Below, piece by piece: positions 12,860 through 25,027 of a stretch of DNA of 64,000 bases. The stretch is from assembly GCA_003550305.1 (NCBI GenBank), contig QKYT01000437.1, positions 1 through 64,000 on the forward strand. The letters run 5' to 3'. A program made the translations under genes and the position numbers. Position 1 is the first letter of the stretch; the number at the start of each line of letters is the position of its first letter. The notes beneath the pieces were generated by a model. The model did no database searches. It was not told the origin of the DNA and saw only the letters and a program-made list of their open reading frames with translations. Source of the DNA: Glomus cerebriforme. Taxonomy: Eukaryota; Glomeromycota; Glomeromycetes; Glomerales; Glomeraceae.

Positions 12860-14789
12860 TTTATTATTATTTTTTTTTTTAACCAAAAATATTTAAAAGG
12901 ATGTTTATATTTATTAGTAGAATAGTGACTGGAAAAGTAGAAAGTATTATTATTATTTTTTTTTTTAATCTGAGATAATCACACTTTTAGTATAATTATA
13001 AAATATAAAAGAAAAATCAGTTTCACAAAAAAAAAAACATTTGAATCGTCTCTTTTTTATACAAAAATTTTCGAATCATTCCATTTAGTACGAAAATGGA
13101 ATGATGTTCTTTTCCTTGGAATTTTCTAGATTGACCGACAAAATAAGAAATTATTTGATAGTTTATTTGTAACGCATGGTTTTGGTGTTTCAAATATGTA
13201 ACTTGATAGAACAATATTTGTTTTTAAAACCTAAATATTTAAACCATATGGTTGTTATTTTTAGTGGAGTAGTTAAAGACGGAATGATTGGTGGTAATGT
13301 TTCTATTTTTTAGATAACTTATAACGAAACACAAACTGACTGGCAACTGCATGTTCCATAAAGAAATACCCATATTAAGGGACCAAAGCAAAGTAGTACC
13401 ATTATATAGTATGTACAAAATATGTTTTTGTAAATTAAATGTTAAATCTTCATATTTGATTTTTTTTAAAGTCAACATATGTATACGCGGACTTGATGCA
13501 AATTTCCTTTTTTTTTTCCTAAAAATTGTTAACATGGGGGAATAATGTGAACTAGGGAAATTTTGCTAATTCTGCGCCACAAACATTATATTTATATAAT
13601 AAATAATTGGTATCCCTTGAATATATGTTTCACAACTAAAAATTAAATAGTGAAAAAAACAGGTTTGATTTTTATACTAATTTAAATTTGGATTGAATTA
13701 TGGTAACATAACATGAAAGTGATGAGCGGATTAATTTACAAATCTGGACTCAGCTATTTTTTATTTTGATCATTATATTGATTATTAAGTTTGTATAATA
13801 ATTATATTATATTTAAAATAGAAGTTTATCATATTCGGGATATATACAATAGCATTTGTAATTCTATTTTTTTTTATCTTAAATAAATATAAGTATTTAT
13901 TCATGATAATAGCTTTAATTAATGTTTGAAAGATTCCTGTCGACTCCTTGTTTAATCTTATCAATTATTGAATTGTCTTAATTAAATTTCGGATGTAACC
14001 TCAATATTTCATAATTAAAATAAATTTTTAATTGATTCACTATAAATATTCTTAACGATTTTGGGTTTATCTTTTTTTGGACAGTCTTTACTTAAATTAT
14101 AAACATCCGTTATTATGTTTCATAAAGAAAGAATCTACAATAATAAAGTGTATTACAATTTAAATAAAGTTCATGTAAACATTAAAGTGAGTTTATTAAT
14201 CAACTTTTTTTTTATCATGAAACACCCGCCATTAGCTAGATATATAATCGGAAAACAAAATTCGTTTGAATTTAAAATTTATTCATCAAAACTTTTGAGA
14301 TCTCTTTGATTATGTACATTAATTTTTATTTTGATTCACAAAAAGAATCAAATTAAATAAATAAATTGTTTGACGCGTAAAATTAAAAATTTTGTAGAAT
14401 CTTCTAAAGAACAGAATAAGATTTATCGTTATGCAAAATTATCGATCTTGTGATATGTTAGGGGTATAGTTCTTTATTTATTAATAAGGTTAATACATGC
14501 GACTTATCAATATCAGTGTTATTGTCTTCTTTTTCAGTAAAATTGTGCGTAACTTAATTTTTGATTATGCGCAGCAAATTCTATCTACATATACCAATCA
14601 CGTGCATCAGGACAGCAGAAGTGATTTAGCTTTACATCATTTATATCATTATGGGAAATTTAGTCGAGATCGTCTGCATATTAATATTGGTTTAATCTGT
14701 TTTCTTTCATCTTGTAGTTGTAATATATTTTCAAGCAGAAATAGATATTAACTCGTATATACTGTACTATATTATACGTTTTTCTTCTT
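12860..14789. other. Intergenic, remainder of copy A and spacer
   Basis: Nothing coding is supported. To about 14060 this is the downstream half of duplicated copy A (counterpart 16060-17165). From 14061 to 14789 the DNA is AT-rich single-copy spacer, with short chance frames only. Confidence 0.6.
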
Positions 14790-15235
14790 AAAATATGAAA
14801 AGGATAATGTGGCACAGCTATTGTATTCAATAAATTCATTTGAAATACATAATTAATGTTTCTCTTTTTTCTTTTAATCATGCATGTAAAAATAACTTCA
14901 TATTATTTAATCAAGTATCTGCTAAACGTAAACTTCCCTCAATTGTCCATTTTTGAGAATGAACGAGCGATGTTGATAAGATATGACACGATTTGCAAAG
15001 TAAAATGATTAATGACACGAAGTTTGGAACCCGATTTTAGTAAAAAGTTATTGCACAAGATATAGTTAACTTTAAATTTTTGGTCAATATTAATTTTTTT
15101 TAATTCCGGCCCAAATTAAGGATGATTAATTTTAGTAGCAGCTGACTGGAAATTATGTAATTCTGCCCAGCGATACGTCAAATTTTAATTAATAATTTAT
15201 AATAATTTACTTTTTGGAATAAGCACTTTATTTAC

Positions 15236-15800
15236 AGTATAACAGTTACAAATTTAAAAAATAATGAAAAACACAAGTTAAAGAAAATCTGTTAAATATC
15301 CTTAGAAAAATGAAGGGTGGAATCTTACGATTTAAAAGTAGTAGTGAAATGGGTGTCTTTGTATATCGGAAGATTTCAAATTTCAATTCTTCGTAAAGTG
15401 TTTCCATATAGCAATTACAAATTTAAAAATAATGAAAAACACAAGTTAAAGAAAATCTGTTAAATATCCTTAGAAAAATGAAGGGTGGAATCTTNATATA
15501 GCAATTACAAATTTAAAAATAATGAAAAACACAAGTTAAAGAAAATCTGTTAAATATCCTTAGAAAAATGAAGGGTGGAATCTTACGATTAAGAATTAAG
15601 GAAATTGGTGCGTTCGTGTATCGGAATATTTCTAATTTTAATTCTTCGTAGAGTGTTTCCATATAACAATTACAAATTTAAAAATAATGAAAAACACAAG
15701 TTAAAGAAAATAATGAAGGGTGGAATCTTACGATTTAAAAGAAGAAGTGAAATGGGGGTTTCTGTGTGTCTATAAATTTCAAATTTCAGTTCTTCATAAA
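15236..15800 (+). repeat. Tandem repeat of about 165-170 bp units, with one N
   Basis: Units start near 15236, 15406, 15496 and 15661 and share ATTACAAATTTAAAA, AACACAAGTTAAAGAAAA and GAAGGGTGGAATCTTACGAT. The 89 bases before the N (15406-15494) are identical to the 89 bases after it (15496-15584). At least that one extra unit therefore looks like an unmerged contig overlap. The other units differ from one another and appear to be genuine. Confidence 0.8.
15495..15495. other. Single undetermined base at a probable contig join
   Basis: An N lies between two identical 89-base direct repeats. This is the pattern left when two contig ends that overlap are placed side by side instead of merged. 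Confidence 0.75.
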
Positions 15801-16057
15801 GTGATTCCATTGTATTTGTTTAATTGGAATCATTTAAATACCCTATCATATGCAGATTTCATGATAAGTGATAATCCACATTTGACGTGTACAACCGTTG
15901 TGTTGTACACGTATATTTGGGTTTGGGTCTAGGAGTTTATCAAGATTCAAGAGATGATCTTCTCTAAAGACTCTACAGTAATTGCTTCTTTTAATTGTTC
16001 ATCGGATGATCGAGTCTCTTGAATTATTTTTGATTTATTTGATTTTATTTTTGGCAT
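15720..16057 (-). pseudogene. Decayed MATA-HMG gene copy
   Basis: This is the counterpart of the HMG gene at 12365-12859 in the second copy of the duplication. From an ATG at 16057 the reading is MPKIKSNKSKIIQETRSSDE, matching MSRIQSKKSKAVQETRSSDE of the intact gene, then EQLKEAI before stops appear. Further on, in a broken frame, IMKSAYDRVF matches IMKFAYDEVF of the intact copy. The first two helices of the HMG box have been lost. It cannot encode an HMG box and is a pseudogene. Confidence 0.75.
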
Positions 16058-17165
16058 TTTATTTTTTTAAACCAAAAATATTTGTTGAAGGAAAATTAAT
16101 TGTAAAAGGGTATTTATGATTAATAGTAGAATAGTAACTGGAAAAGTAGTAATAATTTTTGAATAAAGATTTTATTTTATTTTTGTTATAAGATATAGAA
16201 GAAAATTTTTCAAAAAAAATAAACCATCTGAATCGTCTCATTTTATACAAAATTTTTGAATTCTATTTAGTACGAAAATGGAATGATGTTCTTTTTTCTT
16301 GGAACTTTCTTATTTTTCTATTTTTTTTCTATTAAAATAGATTGACCGACAAAATAAGAAATTATTTGACGTTTATTTGTAACGCATGGATGCATGGATT
16401 GGTGTTTCAAATACAGAACAATCTTTTTCTTAAAAACCTAATCCATATCAGATATGGTTATTCTTTTTGGAGCGGTTAAATAGAATGGTTGGGGTAAATG
16501 TTTCGATTTCTTTAGATAACTCATAACGAAACACCATCTGCATGTTCCATAAAGAAGTACCCACATTAGGAGATCAAACTACCATGTATAGAATATAGTA
16601 TGTACAATATATGTGATTTTTCATTTTTAAAGTAAAATCAATTGAAATAATATTATTATGAGAATAAAGATTGAGTAGCATAATGAGGGGAAAAACAATC
16701 ATAACGATCGTATATTGTTTCAAGAATTTAGTCAATTTACAGATTTACATTGATTCTTGTCACTAACCTTAACAGTTTTGATTGGATCAGAAACTTAAAA
16801 AATTGTCCCGCAAAAAAATATATTATGTTTCAAAAGAATACCAATACAGTAGAACATTTAGATACATGATACATTGGAAGTTTCGATTTAATTATGGTAA
16901 TACATGAAAGCGTGGGGCTATTTTGTATCACAACTAGTGCCCGCACATATTGAATGTTTATTCATTACTTATTAAGACTGTATGAAAGGAACAATTATTT
17001 TGAAATATGATACATAAAGCAATAACATTCACAATTCCTTTTTTATCTGATAATAAATTTGGTACATCCGGTATGTTATGATAATAGCTTTTTAAGATGT
17101 ATAGTAACTTCAATGTTTCTTGATAAAAATAAATTTTTAATCGATTCATTTTAATACTGTAGATA

Positions 17166-19419
17166 AAATATTAGTTATACAATACATGAAGTGTCAAATT
17201 AATTAACAAAAACCTTAATAAACCTCACCGAAAATTTAGATTTCTAGCCCCTCACTTCCTTACGAATGCACAACCACAACTGAAAATATTCATACCTTAT
17301 TTACGTAATGTCTCGTCTGGAACTTCAATAATAATTCCTTCGCAATATTTCTTTCCATAACGTTTTTGTTTAACATTGGTGGGTAAAAAATACAATGTTG
17401 TTACGAGAAAATCACATGACAATAATTACCACAAAGCCACATTTTTTTTCGAAACAATTTGGTATACTTTGTATTTGTATATGAATCAAAAGGGCCGAAG
17501 TTTGAATTAAGATATGGATACTAGTCCTATTTATATGAAGTTGCGATTTCCGTTGAGAGAAAGATGAAAAATATAACAAGTTAGATGCAAATTAACGTTG
17601 AGAATGATCTTCTTGGTATATTAATGAACTCGTTTTCCGAAATTACAAACTTAAAACTCAAAACATTGACCAAATCCATGTTACTGTCACTTTTCCTAGT
17701 AAGTATCTTCCATATACTGCTGAGTTATATCATTCCTATTTTATTATTTATTTATTTTCTTGTTGCTTATGTAATTGATCTTCTTTTCCATTGTTTTTAG
17801 CCTCTGATTTTCTAAACAAAAGGAATTTCACTCTCATCCCATTTCGAAAAACTGTTAAAAGTGGAAATTAAAGTATAAATTATGGTAAATCAGAATCGCT
17901 GCAATTCTCATTACGAAATTTACCAGTATGTCAAAATTTAATAATCAAAAAGTGCCAGTATATACAAGAATTTAGATTGGTTCGCATTTTGTTTTATTGT
18001 CGATTTGATATCAGATAATTCGATCTAGAAATTAACGGCAAAGTTGATAGATGAATGAAGAACTCGATTTTCAATCCTTATGGCATCAAGAATGTTCATG
18101 GATGTCGCAAATCCAGGAATCGAAAAATACAGCAATATAAAGAATACAAAAAAATCATTAGGAAGCAAAACAAAACCTCCAGAAAATCAAGAGAGACAAT
18201 CTATTGGATCATCGTTATAGAACTTGCCGCTTTAGTGTCAGTTCAAAAACTGAGACGCTTTGGCGTTAAGAACGAGTTTTTCTGTCCAAAAACGAGGTCA
18301 CTATACATTGTGCCAACATTTTTCTTCACAAACCTTCATATTAATAATTTAAGTATCGTATAGTACACTATAATATGTTAAGAGCATACTTTGATGTTGA
18401 TAAACTTGGTGGCAAATTGAATGGTGACGTCAAAATTTTCATCGTTAAACTTCATGATATCGTGGAGAACTTAGGTGATAAACTGACTCATTGGCTTGGC
18501 ATCTATATATATATCAGATCCCGAATTTGTAGTTAAAATGTAATATGTCTGTTGAAGAGTTTATAAACGTAGATGCACTCAAAAACTACTTGTTTTTAAC
18601 ATCTAAAAAATGCGCCAACATTCCGTACACAGATCATTGCAGAAATTTTTGTTTGTCATTGACAGAGAATATGTGGATCAGGGCATATTTTCCATCTGTG
18701 TCCTCTCGTCTCTACAATTCTGAAATATATGGGAGTGAATTAGGTTCATGCCGAAATATTACACCAAATCGACATACACCGGTGTAATACTGGTGTAATG
18801 CTGTTTAATATAAAAATTGAATTCTGGTGTGAATATTTCACCATTACACCACTTTGATGCCTAATTGTTAGGAATAATTATGCCCCATGTATATACTAGA
18901 ATGAAGAAATAGTGAAGGTTTGCCGAAAGTTCAGTCAGTTAAATTAAAAAATTGGCCGAGACAAAATAATTTACAATCTGGTCTTAATCTCGCAAAACCA
19001 GATGAAAAAATATCAGTGCTCAAGCAGGTATTGGTTAAAATTCGCGAATTTCCTTTATGAACACAAAATAATAAAAGATTTTCGCCCCATTTTGGTAAGT
19101 TCTTTAGAAATTTTTGACCGAAATCCTCAATTCCTCATATAGATATCAATAATGAATGAATTTTTATTGATAAATTTAAATAGAATTAAATAACCAAAAT
19201 TCATTTTTCATACATCAATAGGCTAATTTGAAATAAAATCTAGGAATTTTGTTATAAAAAGAAAGCAATTAAATTAAAAAAATATTCTATTGCGAAAAAG
19301 TGGTTTACGATTTATTATTCTTAAATTATTTTTATGCTAAATGTAATTATCATTTTTTTTTCATCTCATTAAAAAATAAAGGACAAATTAAACTTTCTTT
19401 TTTTTTTTCTTGTACAGTA
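17166..19419. other. Intergenic with doubtful coding traces
   Basis: I support no gene here. Small protein-like traces exist. On the minus strand near 17290-17400 the reading is LYFLPTNVKQKRYGKKYCEG. On the plus strand near 18380-18480 it is FDVDKLGGKLNGDVKIF, near 18545 MSVEEFINVDALKNYLF and near 18940-19050 NLAKPDEKISVLKQVLVK. None extends into a recognisable domain. They may be fragments of old genes or chance. A hairpin element at 18736-18868 is listed separately. Confidence 0.4.
18736..18868. repeat. Imperfect hairpin element with TTACACC motifs
   Basis: The left end reads AATTAGGTTCATGCCGAAAT and the right end, reversed, reads AATTAGGCATCAAAGTGG. Inside, the motif GGTGTAAT or its complement occurs repeatedly (for example 18779, 18791 and 18846). 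The arms pair imperfectly. The structure suggests a short non-autonomous inverted-repeat element. I could not define a target duplication. Confidence 0.45.
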
Positions 19420-20403
19420 ATGTCGCAATATAAATCCAAAGTAAATGGTAAAGTCGTCCAAGCGTTTCTCGACTTACGAGGAAAATATAGCTTCGTAGTC
19501 GTGAAACTGGATGATGGTGTTCAATTCGATTTTCCTGTGCCAACTATTCAGGAAATTCGGGATAGATTTTTCTTCAAGAGAGCAAAAACTCAACCTGATA
19601 AACCTGCTCGTCCTCCAAATAAGTTCTTTATATTTCGTACTATTTTTCAAGCGGCTATTTATAACTTAAAACTCCAAGTTCCAGTCGTATCTGGTCTTGC
19701 GAGCGAAGTTTGGCGAAAATGTACTCCTGAAGTCATCGAACTATTTACAAAACTTTCCAATACAGCAAAAATTGAGCATGGACAAATCAATCCTGGATAC
19801 GTTTACAAGCCCAATAGGAAACCACGTGCTACAAGGAATCAAACTAATCCTGGTATCTTAATGAGCCCTTCAATCTCCCTTTCATGTTCGCCAACCGCAC
19901 CAATTTGGACTTCTCCCTCAAGAACAAATTCGTTTCTGAGACAAGAATCACGTCCACCAATTTCTTTTGCGTTACAAACAAATTCATTTACGACGATCGA
20001 AAATTATCAAGCAATTTATCCTTCACAATATGCATATGCTACGATTGATCCATCAATTCATTATATGCCTCCAAATGATCAATATCAACATTCTCAACAT
20101 CCTACTATGTATATTCCGCATAATGAAATTTCAATTGATCAATTGAACACGTTTAGAAATCCTAATAATTCTTATACCCACGACATTTCGCACTCAATTC
20201 CTGCACCAATTGTTGATTATTCCACATTATGTCGTTCGAAAGGTAATGACCTTTTGTCTATGAGGAAAAGCGATAATGTAACGTCAAAAGAACCTAGCCT
20301 TACCGATCTATCTTCGGGTCAACATAAAATTCTGCGGGGTCTTTATCCAGAACATGAAGATAAAACTTCGATAGTGGTACAAAAGATGGAGAATAATCAT
20401 TGA
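19420..20403 (+). CDS. MATA-HMG-type HMG-box protein with long polar tail
   Basis: This is a single coding exon of 327 aa. The open frame begins at a GTG at 19300, but the ATG at 19420 (MSQYKSKVNGKVVQAF) follows a polypyrimidine tract and TACAG, so a 5'-UTR intron may end just before it. Residues about 62-130 contain the HMG box: PDKPARPPNKFFIFRTIFQA, then VSGLASEVWRKCTPEVIELF and KLSNTAKIEHGQINPGYVY. The RPPNKFFIFR start and the SEVWRKCTPEV helix are typical of the MATA-HMG group. The remaining 190 residues are Ser/Pro/Tyr/Asn-rich and probably disordered, as in fungal mating-type regulators. A DNA-binding regulator is likely; targets are unknown. It is not a close copy of the HMG genes at 12.4 and 51.9 kb. 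Confidence 0.82.
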   Translation: MSQYKSKVNGKVVQAFLDLRGKYSFVVVKLDDGVQFDFPVPTIQEIRDRFFFKRAKTQPDKPARPPNKFFIFRTIFQAAIYNLKLQVPVVSGLASEVWRKCTPEVIELFTKLSNTAKIEHGQINPGYVYKPNRKPRATRNQTNPGILMSPSISLSCSPTAPIWTSPSRTNSFLRQESRPPISFALQTNSFTTIENYQAIYPSQYAYATIDPSIHYMPPNDQYQHSQHPTMYIPHNEISIDQLNTFRNPNNSYTHDISHSIPAPIVDYSTLCRSKGNDLLSMRKSDNVTSKEPSLTDLSSGQHKILRGLYPEHEDKTSIVVQKMENNH

Positions 20404-21388
20404 TCGAAGTTTATACTTGAATTAATAATAATTAAGTTTTAAAAATTATGCTTTTTTTTTTGATAATATAGAAAAATGAACGTATTTTATGAAAATCTAT
20501 ATTTTATATAAATGAGCGTTCAAATTAAGGAACACCAAATTTTTAATTATGATTTACCTTTTCATATTGTAAATATTTTGTCGTTAATTATCCCTTTTTT
20601 CAACATCAATTATTTTTTTTTTATAATATTATTTTCTAAGCTATTTACAATATGTAAATTAATTAACTTTTTGGTTTAAATAAATGAATAATTAATTAAA
20701 TTATGATCATGGAATTAATTGTAAGCGTAACCTCTAATTCAGTTCTCTTCTATTTCTTCGTTTGAAATTTATTTATTTATAGTATACTTTTGAGATCTCG
20801 GTAAGAAGTTTTAATAATAAAAATAGAAAGAGATATTAAAAGTAATGCATCAAATAAATGAGTTCGTTCTGGAATGGAATTACAAATTGTTAGAATTTAA
20901 CTTTCTTTTTTGTTTCATACAAAGAATTATGATTTAATTCATTATTATTCAACTTGTTCCTTTCGACACTACCCAAGTCTTCGCTACCATCTCCCTTATT
21001 TAACGTCTCATTTACAGGTACCGCTTATTAGAGTGTTCCATAATGTATCCGGATGGACGAGATAATTTGTAAAACCTTGTCAGGTCTGATCCCCATATAC
21101 TTCATATTATATTCGTTTCATTCGTTTTCCTATCAAATTAAATGACAAACCGGAATAAAGGACAAATGGCAGTAATACAGCAAGTTCTCAATATGCACTT
21201 CAAATCATGATATCTGAGAGATTTATGTTTAAGAAGGGATGTGGTACATTCTGCAATTCTGACTCCCGTGGTGAGATGTTGCAATTTGATTTATATCACG
21301 TTAATATATTATAGCTTTAGATTTAGCTTCTTGTATTTCTTCCATACGTGTCCATGCTGTTGTTATTTGTTATTGTAGTGTTCTTAAT
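20404..21388. other. Intergenic, nothing recognised
   Basis: This is AT-rich DNA downstream of the HMG gene, with poly-T runs near 20452 and 20615. I see no supported coding region or repeat. Confidence 0.5.
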
Positions 21389-21960
21389 ATGGAGCTACCA
21401 AATACTGTTCATCCTGAAGAATGGTTAAAACAAGTACAAGCTCATTGTTACTTAAAAGATATTGAAATGAACAAAAATTTCTTAATTTGTAAAATATTTT
21501 TGATGAATACAAAAAGAATCGTTTAGTGTTATATACTAAGCCCAGAATGGAATACACAAATGTTTTGCAAATACTTCTTTTATCATACAGTGCGTTCATG
21601 GTGAGTCTGGTAATCCAGTCATTCCTGTGGTATATTATATCGATGAATACATCTGTGACCTGTCCTTATTAAAGCTCCTAAGACAACATTTTTAATGATC
21701 CTTGTAAAAGAGAATTACAAGTATTGAAATATAGGATGACAATGAATCATAAAGGAAATGATACAAATGAGAATAAAGGACTTCTAGAGTTAAAAATTGG
21801 AATGGAATATGAAAAAAGTTAAGAAACAGTTATTATTGCACAGTCTCCTGCAAGAAATAAATTATATCAGATGTGAATTTACGTCAAAAATCTTTTGAGC
21901 TACTACCGGATTTTTGGTTCGCGGGTTTAGATGGTCAGATGATATTCAGAATAATAAAAC
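21389..21960 (+). pseudogene. Frameshifted fragment of an unassigned gene
   Basis: From an ATG at 21389, preceded by an acceptor-like TTGTAG, the reading is MELPNTVHPEEWLKQVQAHC then YLKDIEMNKNFL before the frame breaks. Downstream pieces in changing frames include NDPCKRELQVLKYRM (about 21700) and SPARNKLYQM (about 21845). I believe similar sequences occur as a repeated family in Rhizophagus-like genomes, possibly linked to MIR-domain proteins, but I am not certain. Several stops make a functional product unlikely. Confidence 0.4.
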
Positions 21961-22789
21961 TTATTATTTGTTCTGTGATTATAAAGAGTCGAAACCCCAT
22001 TTTATGAGATTTTAAAACCATATTCAGTCCCAAATTAATCTGGACCGAATTCTCAAAATTTCGGATAAAAGGATAGTGATTTTGAATAAAATGCAAATTT
22101 TTATATAATCTTTTTTTTTTCAAAATTAAGCGTGTCTACGACGAGATATAGAATGACATGTTTATAAAGTACTATAAAGCTACAATATATCCAAACTATA
22201 TTTATTACTATAGCATACTTATCTACAAAATTCCCATGAGGAAATACTACCATCACCACATCTAAACTAATCCGATTACTGAGTATTTCTGCATTGTTTA
22301 ATCAATTATTTCTTACACCACATGGCGCGCCATCGAAAAAAAATGAACGCGAAGTCATATAAGAGAATTTTTTTTATTTCGCGGTTCAGTCACTTTTTTA
22401 TAGTTAGTGAATTATTAGTTTTACTGAAAAAATGAAGTTCTGGAGTAATTTTTTTTATGTAATTTATTTTGCCACTGTGAACACCATGTTCATGCAAAAA
22501 ACTAACAAATTAATAAAGCTTCTGTTATTTCGATCTTTATCCTTTTAATTTGTACGCATATGTTAGAGAATTTTTTTCAGTTATCCATAACGCGCACACT
22601 TTTTTATTATACGGAATATGTATGCATAAAAAATAGTAGAGCCACAGAGTCAAAATTATTTCGATCAAAATCATGATTAGAATAGATTATAATTTACTTA
22701 TTCATCTTATTCTGTTATTCTACCAAGATGAATCAAAATTTTTTGGATTTTTTTTTTTCAGGGTTTATAAAAGGATAGAGAAATTAAAA
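21961..22789. other. Intergenic, nothing recognised
   Basis: AT-rich DNA lies between the relic and the end of the URI-type gene. No coding region or repeat can be supported. Confidence 0.5.
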
Positions 22790-24688
22790 TTATTCAAATT
22801 TTCCTTGTAATCTGGCAGCCTTAAATTTAGAAATCTTTTTTGGTTTCTCTTCTATTATTGGCTGTGAAATTAATTTATTATCCTCGACAGAAAGATTTTC
22901 CAAATCTTCCATAGTCTAAGCAAACAATATTATAAGGTATATTAATCTTCAAAATAAAAAAAAATAATAGTAAAAAAAAAAAAAAAAGAGTAGTTTAAAC
23001 ATCATACATACATCTTCAACTTGGCTTGGTTCAAGTATGGAAGTTAATCCACCTTCTTGTGCTATAAACTGCATCCGTTTTTGATGATATTCTGAACTTA
23101 TCTAAAAAAAGTGTCAAGATATTTAATACTTTATAAATGTATACTTTATAAATGTAAGAAAATATGCATTTCAAATCATAAACAACCTCTTTCATCCAAA
23201 TCTCATCTTCCAATGCTTCCACATCAACATCTTCAGGACGAACTTCTTTTTCTACAACAGCTACTTTAACTGGTGAATTTATTTGTTTTGAATTCTTTGC
23301 AATAACATTCTCTTTTACGTTTCCAATAGGAACAGATGAAAATATAGGTTTACGCGTTTCTTGCGGAGTATGCAATAAATTAGATCGCCTTCCTGATTTG
23401 AATAATGATGTGGATCTTTTTCTTTCTTCAGGTTTATTTGAAGATGAAATGAAATCTACGTCTTCCGGTGTAATTTTGTCCGCATATATGTTATCTGCTG
23501 GTTGCTCACTCTGTTTTGCTTTCATTAACATATGTGTGTAGATATCAGCTGGTGATCGAATTTCTTGTGCTTCCGAAGGTTGATTAGCAAATGTAACCCT
23601 TTTATTATGTTTAACATTTGATTCCTCTTTTATTTCTTCTTCCTCCTCTTCATATTCTTCTTCAGAATATATTTCATCATTTTCTTCTTCATCTTCTTCC
23701 CAATCTTCATCTTCTTCAGCCTCTACTTCTTCATTATCCTCTTCATCTGATTCAAAAAAATTTTCTCGCCTTAATTCCTCTTCCTCCTCCTCCTCTTTAA
23801 TTAACTCATCCAAATATCCAAACCTATCTTCAGTATTTTTAGGAGTATCTTCAGTAATATCTTAAAAATAAATAAAATTTACTATATATTTTTAACATAT
23901 ATTTTTGATATATAAATTTTATAATTAATTTCACCTTTAACATCAGTTGACTTCTCTTTAACTTGTTTCTTTTCATCGTCAGAATGATATTCTTCCACGA
24001 TATCCACAAAAGGTAATCCTTCTTCATTAAGCTATACTCAATATTAGAAAATTATTTAACCACTTGATCTCTTTTTAATATAATACACGAAATAATTTTC
24101 ACACATACCTTTGCCTCTTGTAAACTAGCAAGATCCAATATGTCTGAGGTTAACCCAATTTTTGCTCGTTGATTTACAAGTTGTGTTTCCAAATCATTGA
24201 TAGTTTTGTTCACCACTAATTATAATGTATTATAATATAGGTGATTCACATCTAAAAAAAAATCTTGATAAATGATTATCGAAAAAAACTCTTCTTTTTA
24301 TTTTTTATTAGTCACTCACTCTCTATTCTTCTATCTACTATTCCAATAGCTTGTTTAGTTGATCGTTCTACAAACCAATTATCCCCAAGCATAGCTAAAA
24401 TCTCATTAGTATGGATTAATTTTCCCGGCATAAATGCTAATTTACCAATTGGTACCTAACAATAATAAAGTTTCATAAATTGTTTGTGTTTATTGTACTA
24501 AATTAAAGTTTTAATAATCTTACCATAACCTTATATTCGGTTTCATGATCTAATTCTTTCAAAGTATCTTTTAAAGATTTATAATCTTGTTCAAAATTTT
24601 TCCATGTTTCTAAAGTTTCTGAAGTATTAAGTATAACTCGTTCTAATTTTGCCTGATATAATTGCGTTTGTTCTGGTGTCATTGTCAT
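22790..24688 (-). CDS. URI1/Bud27-type unconventional prefoldin (RPB5 interactor)
   Basis: I read seven exons: 24688-24524, 24455-24320, 24215-24109, 24031-23935, 23860-23187, 23101-23012 and 22915-22790. They join exactly in frame to 464 aa. Residues about 5-135 form a prefoldin alpha fold: a coiled coil, then VPIGKLAFMPGKLIHTNEI and GDNWFVERSTKQA, a very characteristic URI pattern, then a second helix (INDLETQLVNQRAKI). A strongly acidic stretch follows (about residues 189-248), then RVTFAN (256-261) and SPADIYTHM, and the C-terminal SSEYHQKRMQFIAQEGG. In other eukaryotes URI binds RNA polymerase subunit RPB5 and acts with R2TP/prefoldin-like complexes in polymerase assembly, and in yeast in TOR-linked translation control. 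Two in-frame ATGs begin the gene (24688 and 24682). Confidence 0.92.
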
Positions 24689-25027
24689 TGTGGTAAATTT
24701 TTGGCTTTAAATTTTAGAAGTAATGAGATTTTTTTTGAGATGACAAAATATGATCATCATGATAACCCACATAAATTAGCCAATCATTTTATTGATAAAT
24801 TTTAAGCTTAATCTTTAACGTGGAGTCGTGGAGTTACTGTCGTTACCATTTTTCTTACTTGAAGATCGATCTTAGTAAAGGGGTAAGCGTGAACTGCAAT
24901 TTCATTAAGTTACATTATGGAAAAAACACACTACTTAAATCTATGATTCATTTCATTTTTAGTTGTCTTTGATAAATATTTATGTAGTTAAAGGATCTGG
25001 GACATTTATAAAAAAAATTGATCAGGC

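Larger units (their letters stand above)
11330..14060 (+). repeat. Segmental duplication, copy A (with intact HMG gene)
   Basis: This block is repeated in the same orientation at about 14790-17165. Shared anchors occur in the same order: GATAATGTGGCAC near 11350/14806, the HMG start region near 12850/16050, GGAATGATGTTCTTTT near 13097/16279, TTGACCGACAAAATAAGAAA near 13130/16340, CTGCATGTTCCATAAAGAA near 13347/16538 and AAATAAATTTTTAAT near 14020/17130. The copies differ by many substitutions and indels, so the event is not recent. Copy A carries the intact HMG gene. Confidence 0.75.
14790..17165 (+). repeat. Segmental duplication, copy B (with broken HMG gene)
   Basis: This is the direct repeat of 11330-14060. 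It lacks the palindromic insert of copy A, and it carries an internal tandem array at 15236-15800 that copy A does not have. Its HMG gene has decayed. Non-coding stretches around the gene are conserved about as well as the gene remains, which suggests neutral decay of the whole block. Confidence 0.75.

Noticed and set aside
17585..17800. 71-codon plus frame with hydrophobic C-terminus
   Set aside because: It starts with an ATG, but the hydrophobicity follows from the T-rich DNA. No neighbouring exon or family supports it.
18055..18363. 102-codon plus frame
   Set aside because: Lysine/arginine-rich composition expected from AT-rich sequence, no motif, and no splice signals linking it to anything.
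23618..23800. Leucine/proline-rich plus-strand frame
   Set aside because: It is the complement of the acidic Glu/Asp stretch of the URI-type gene.
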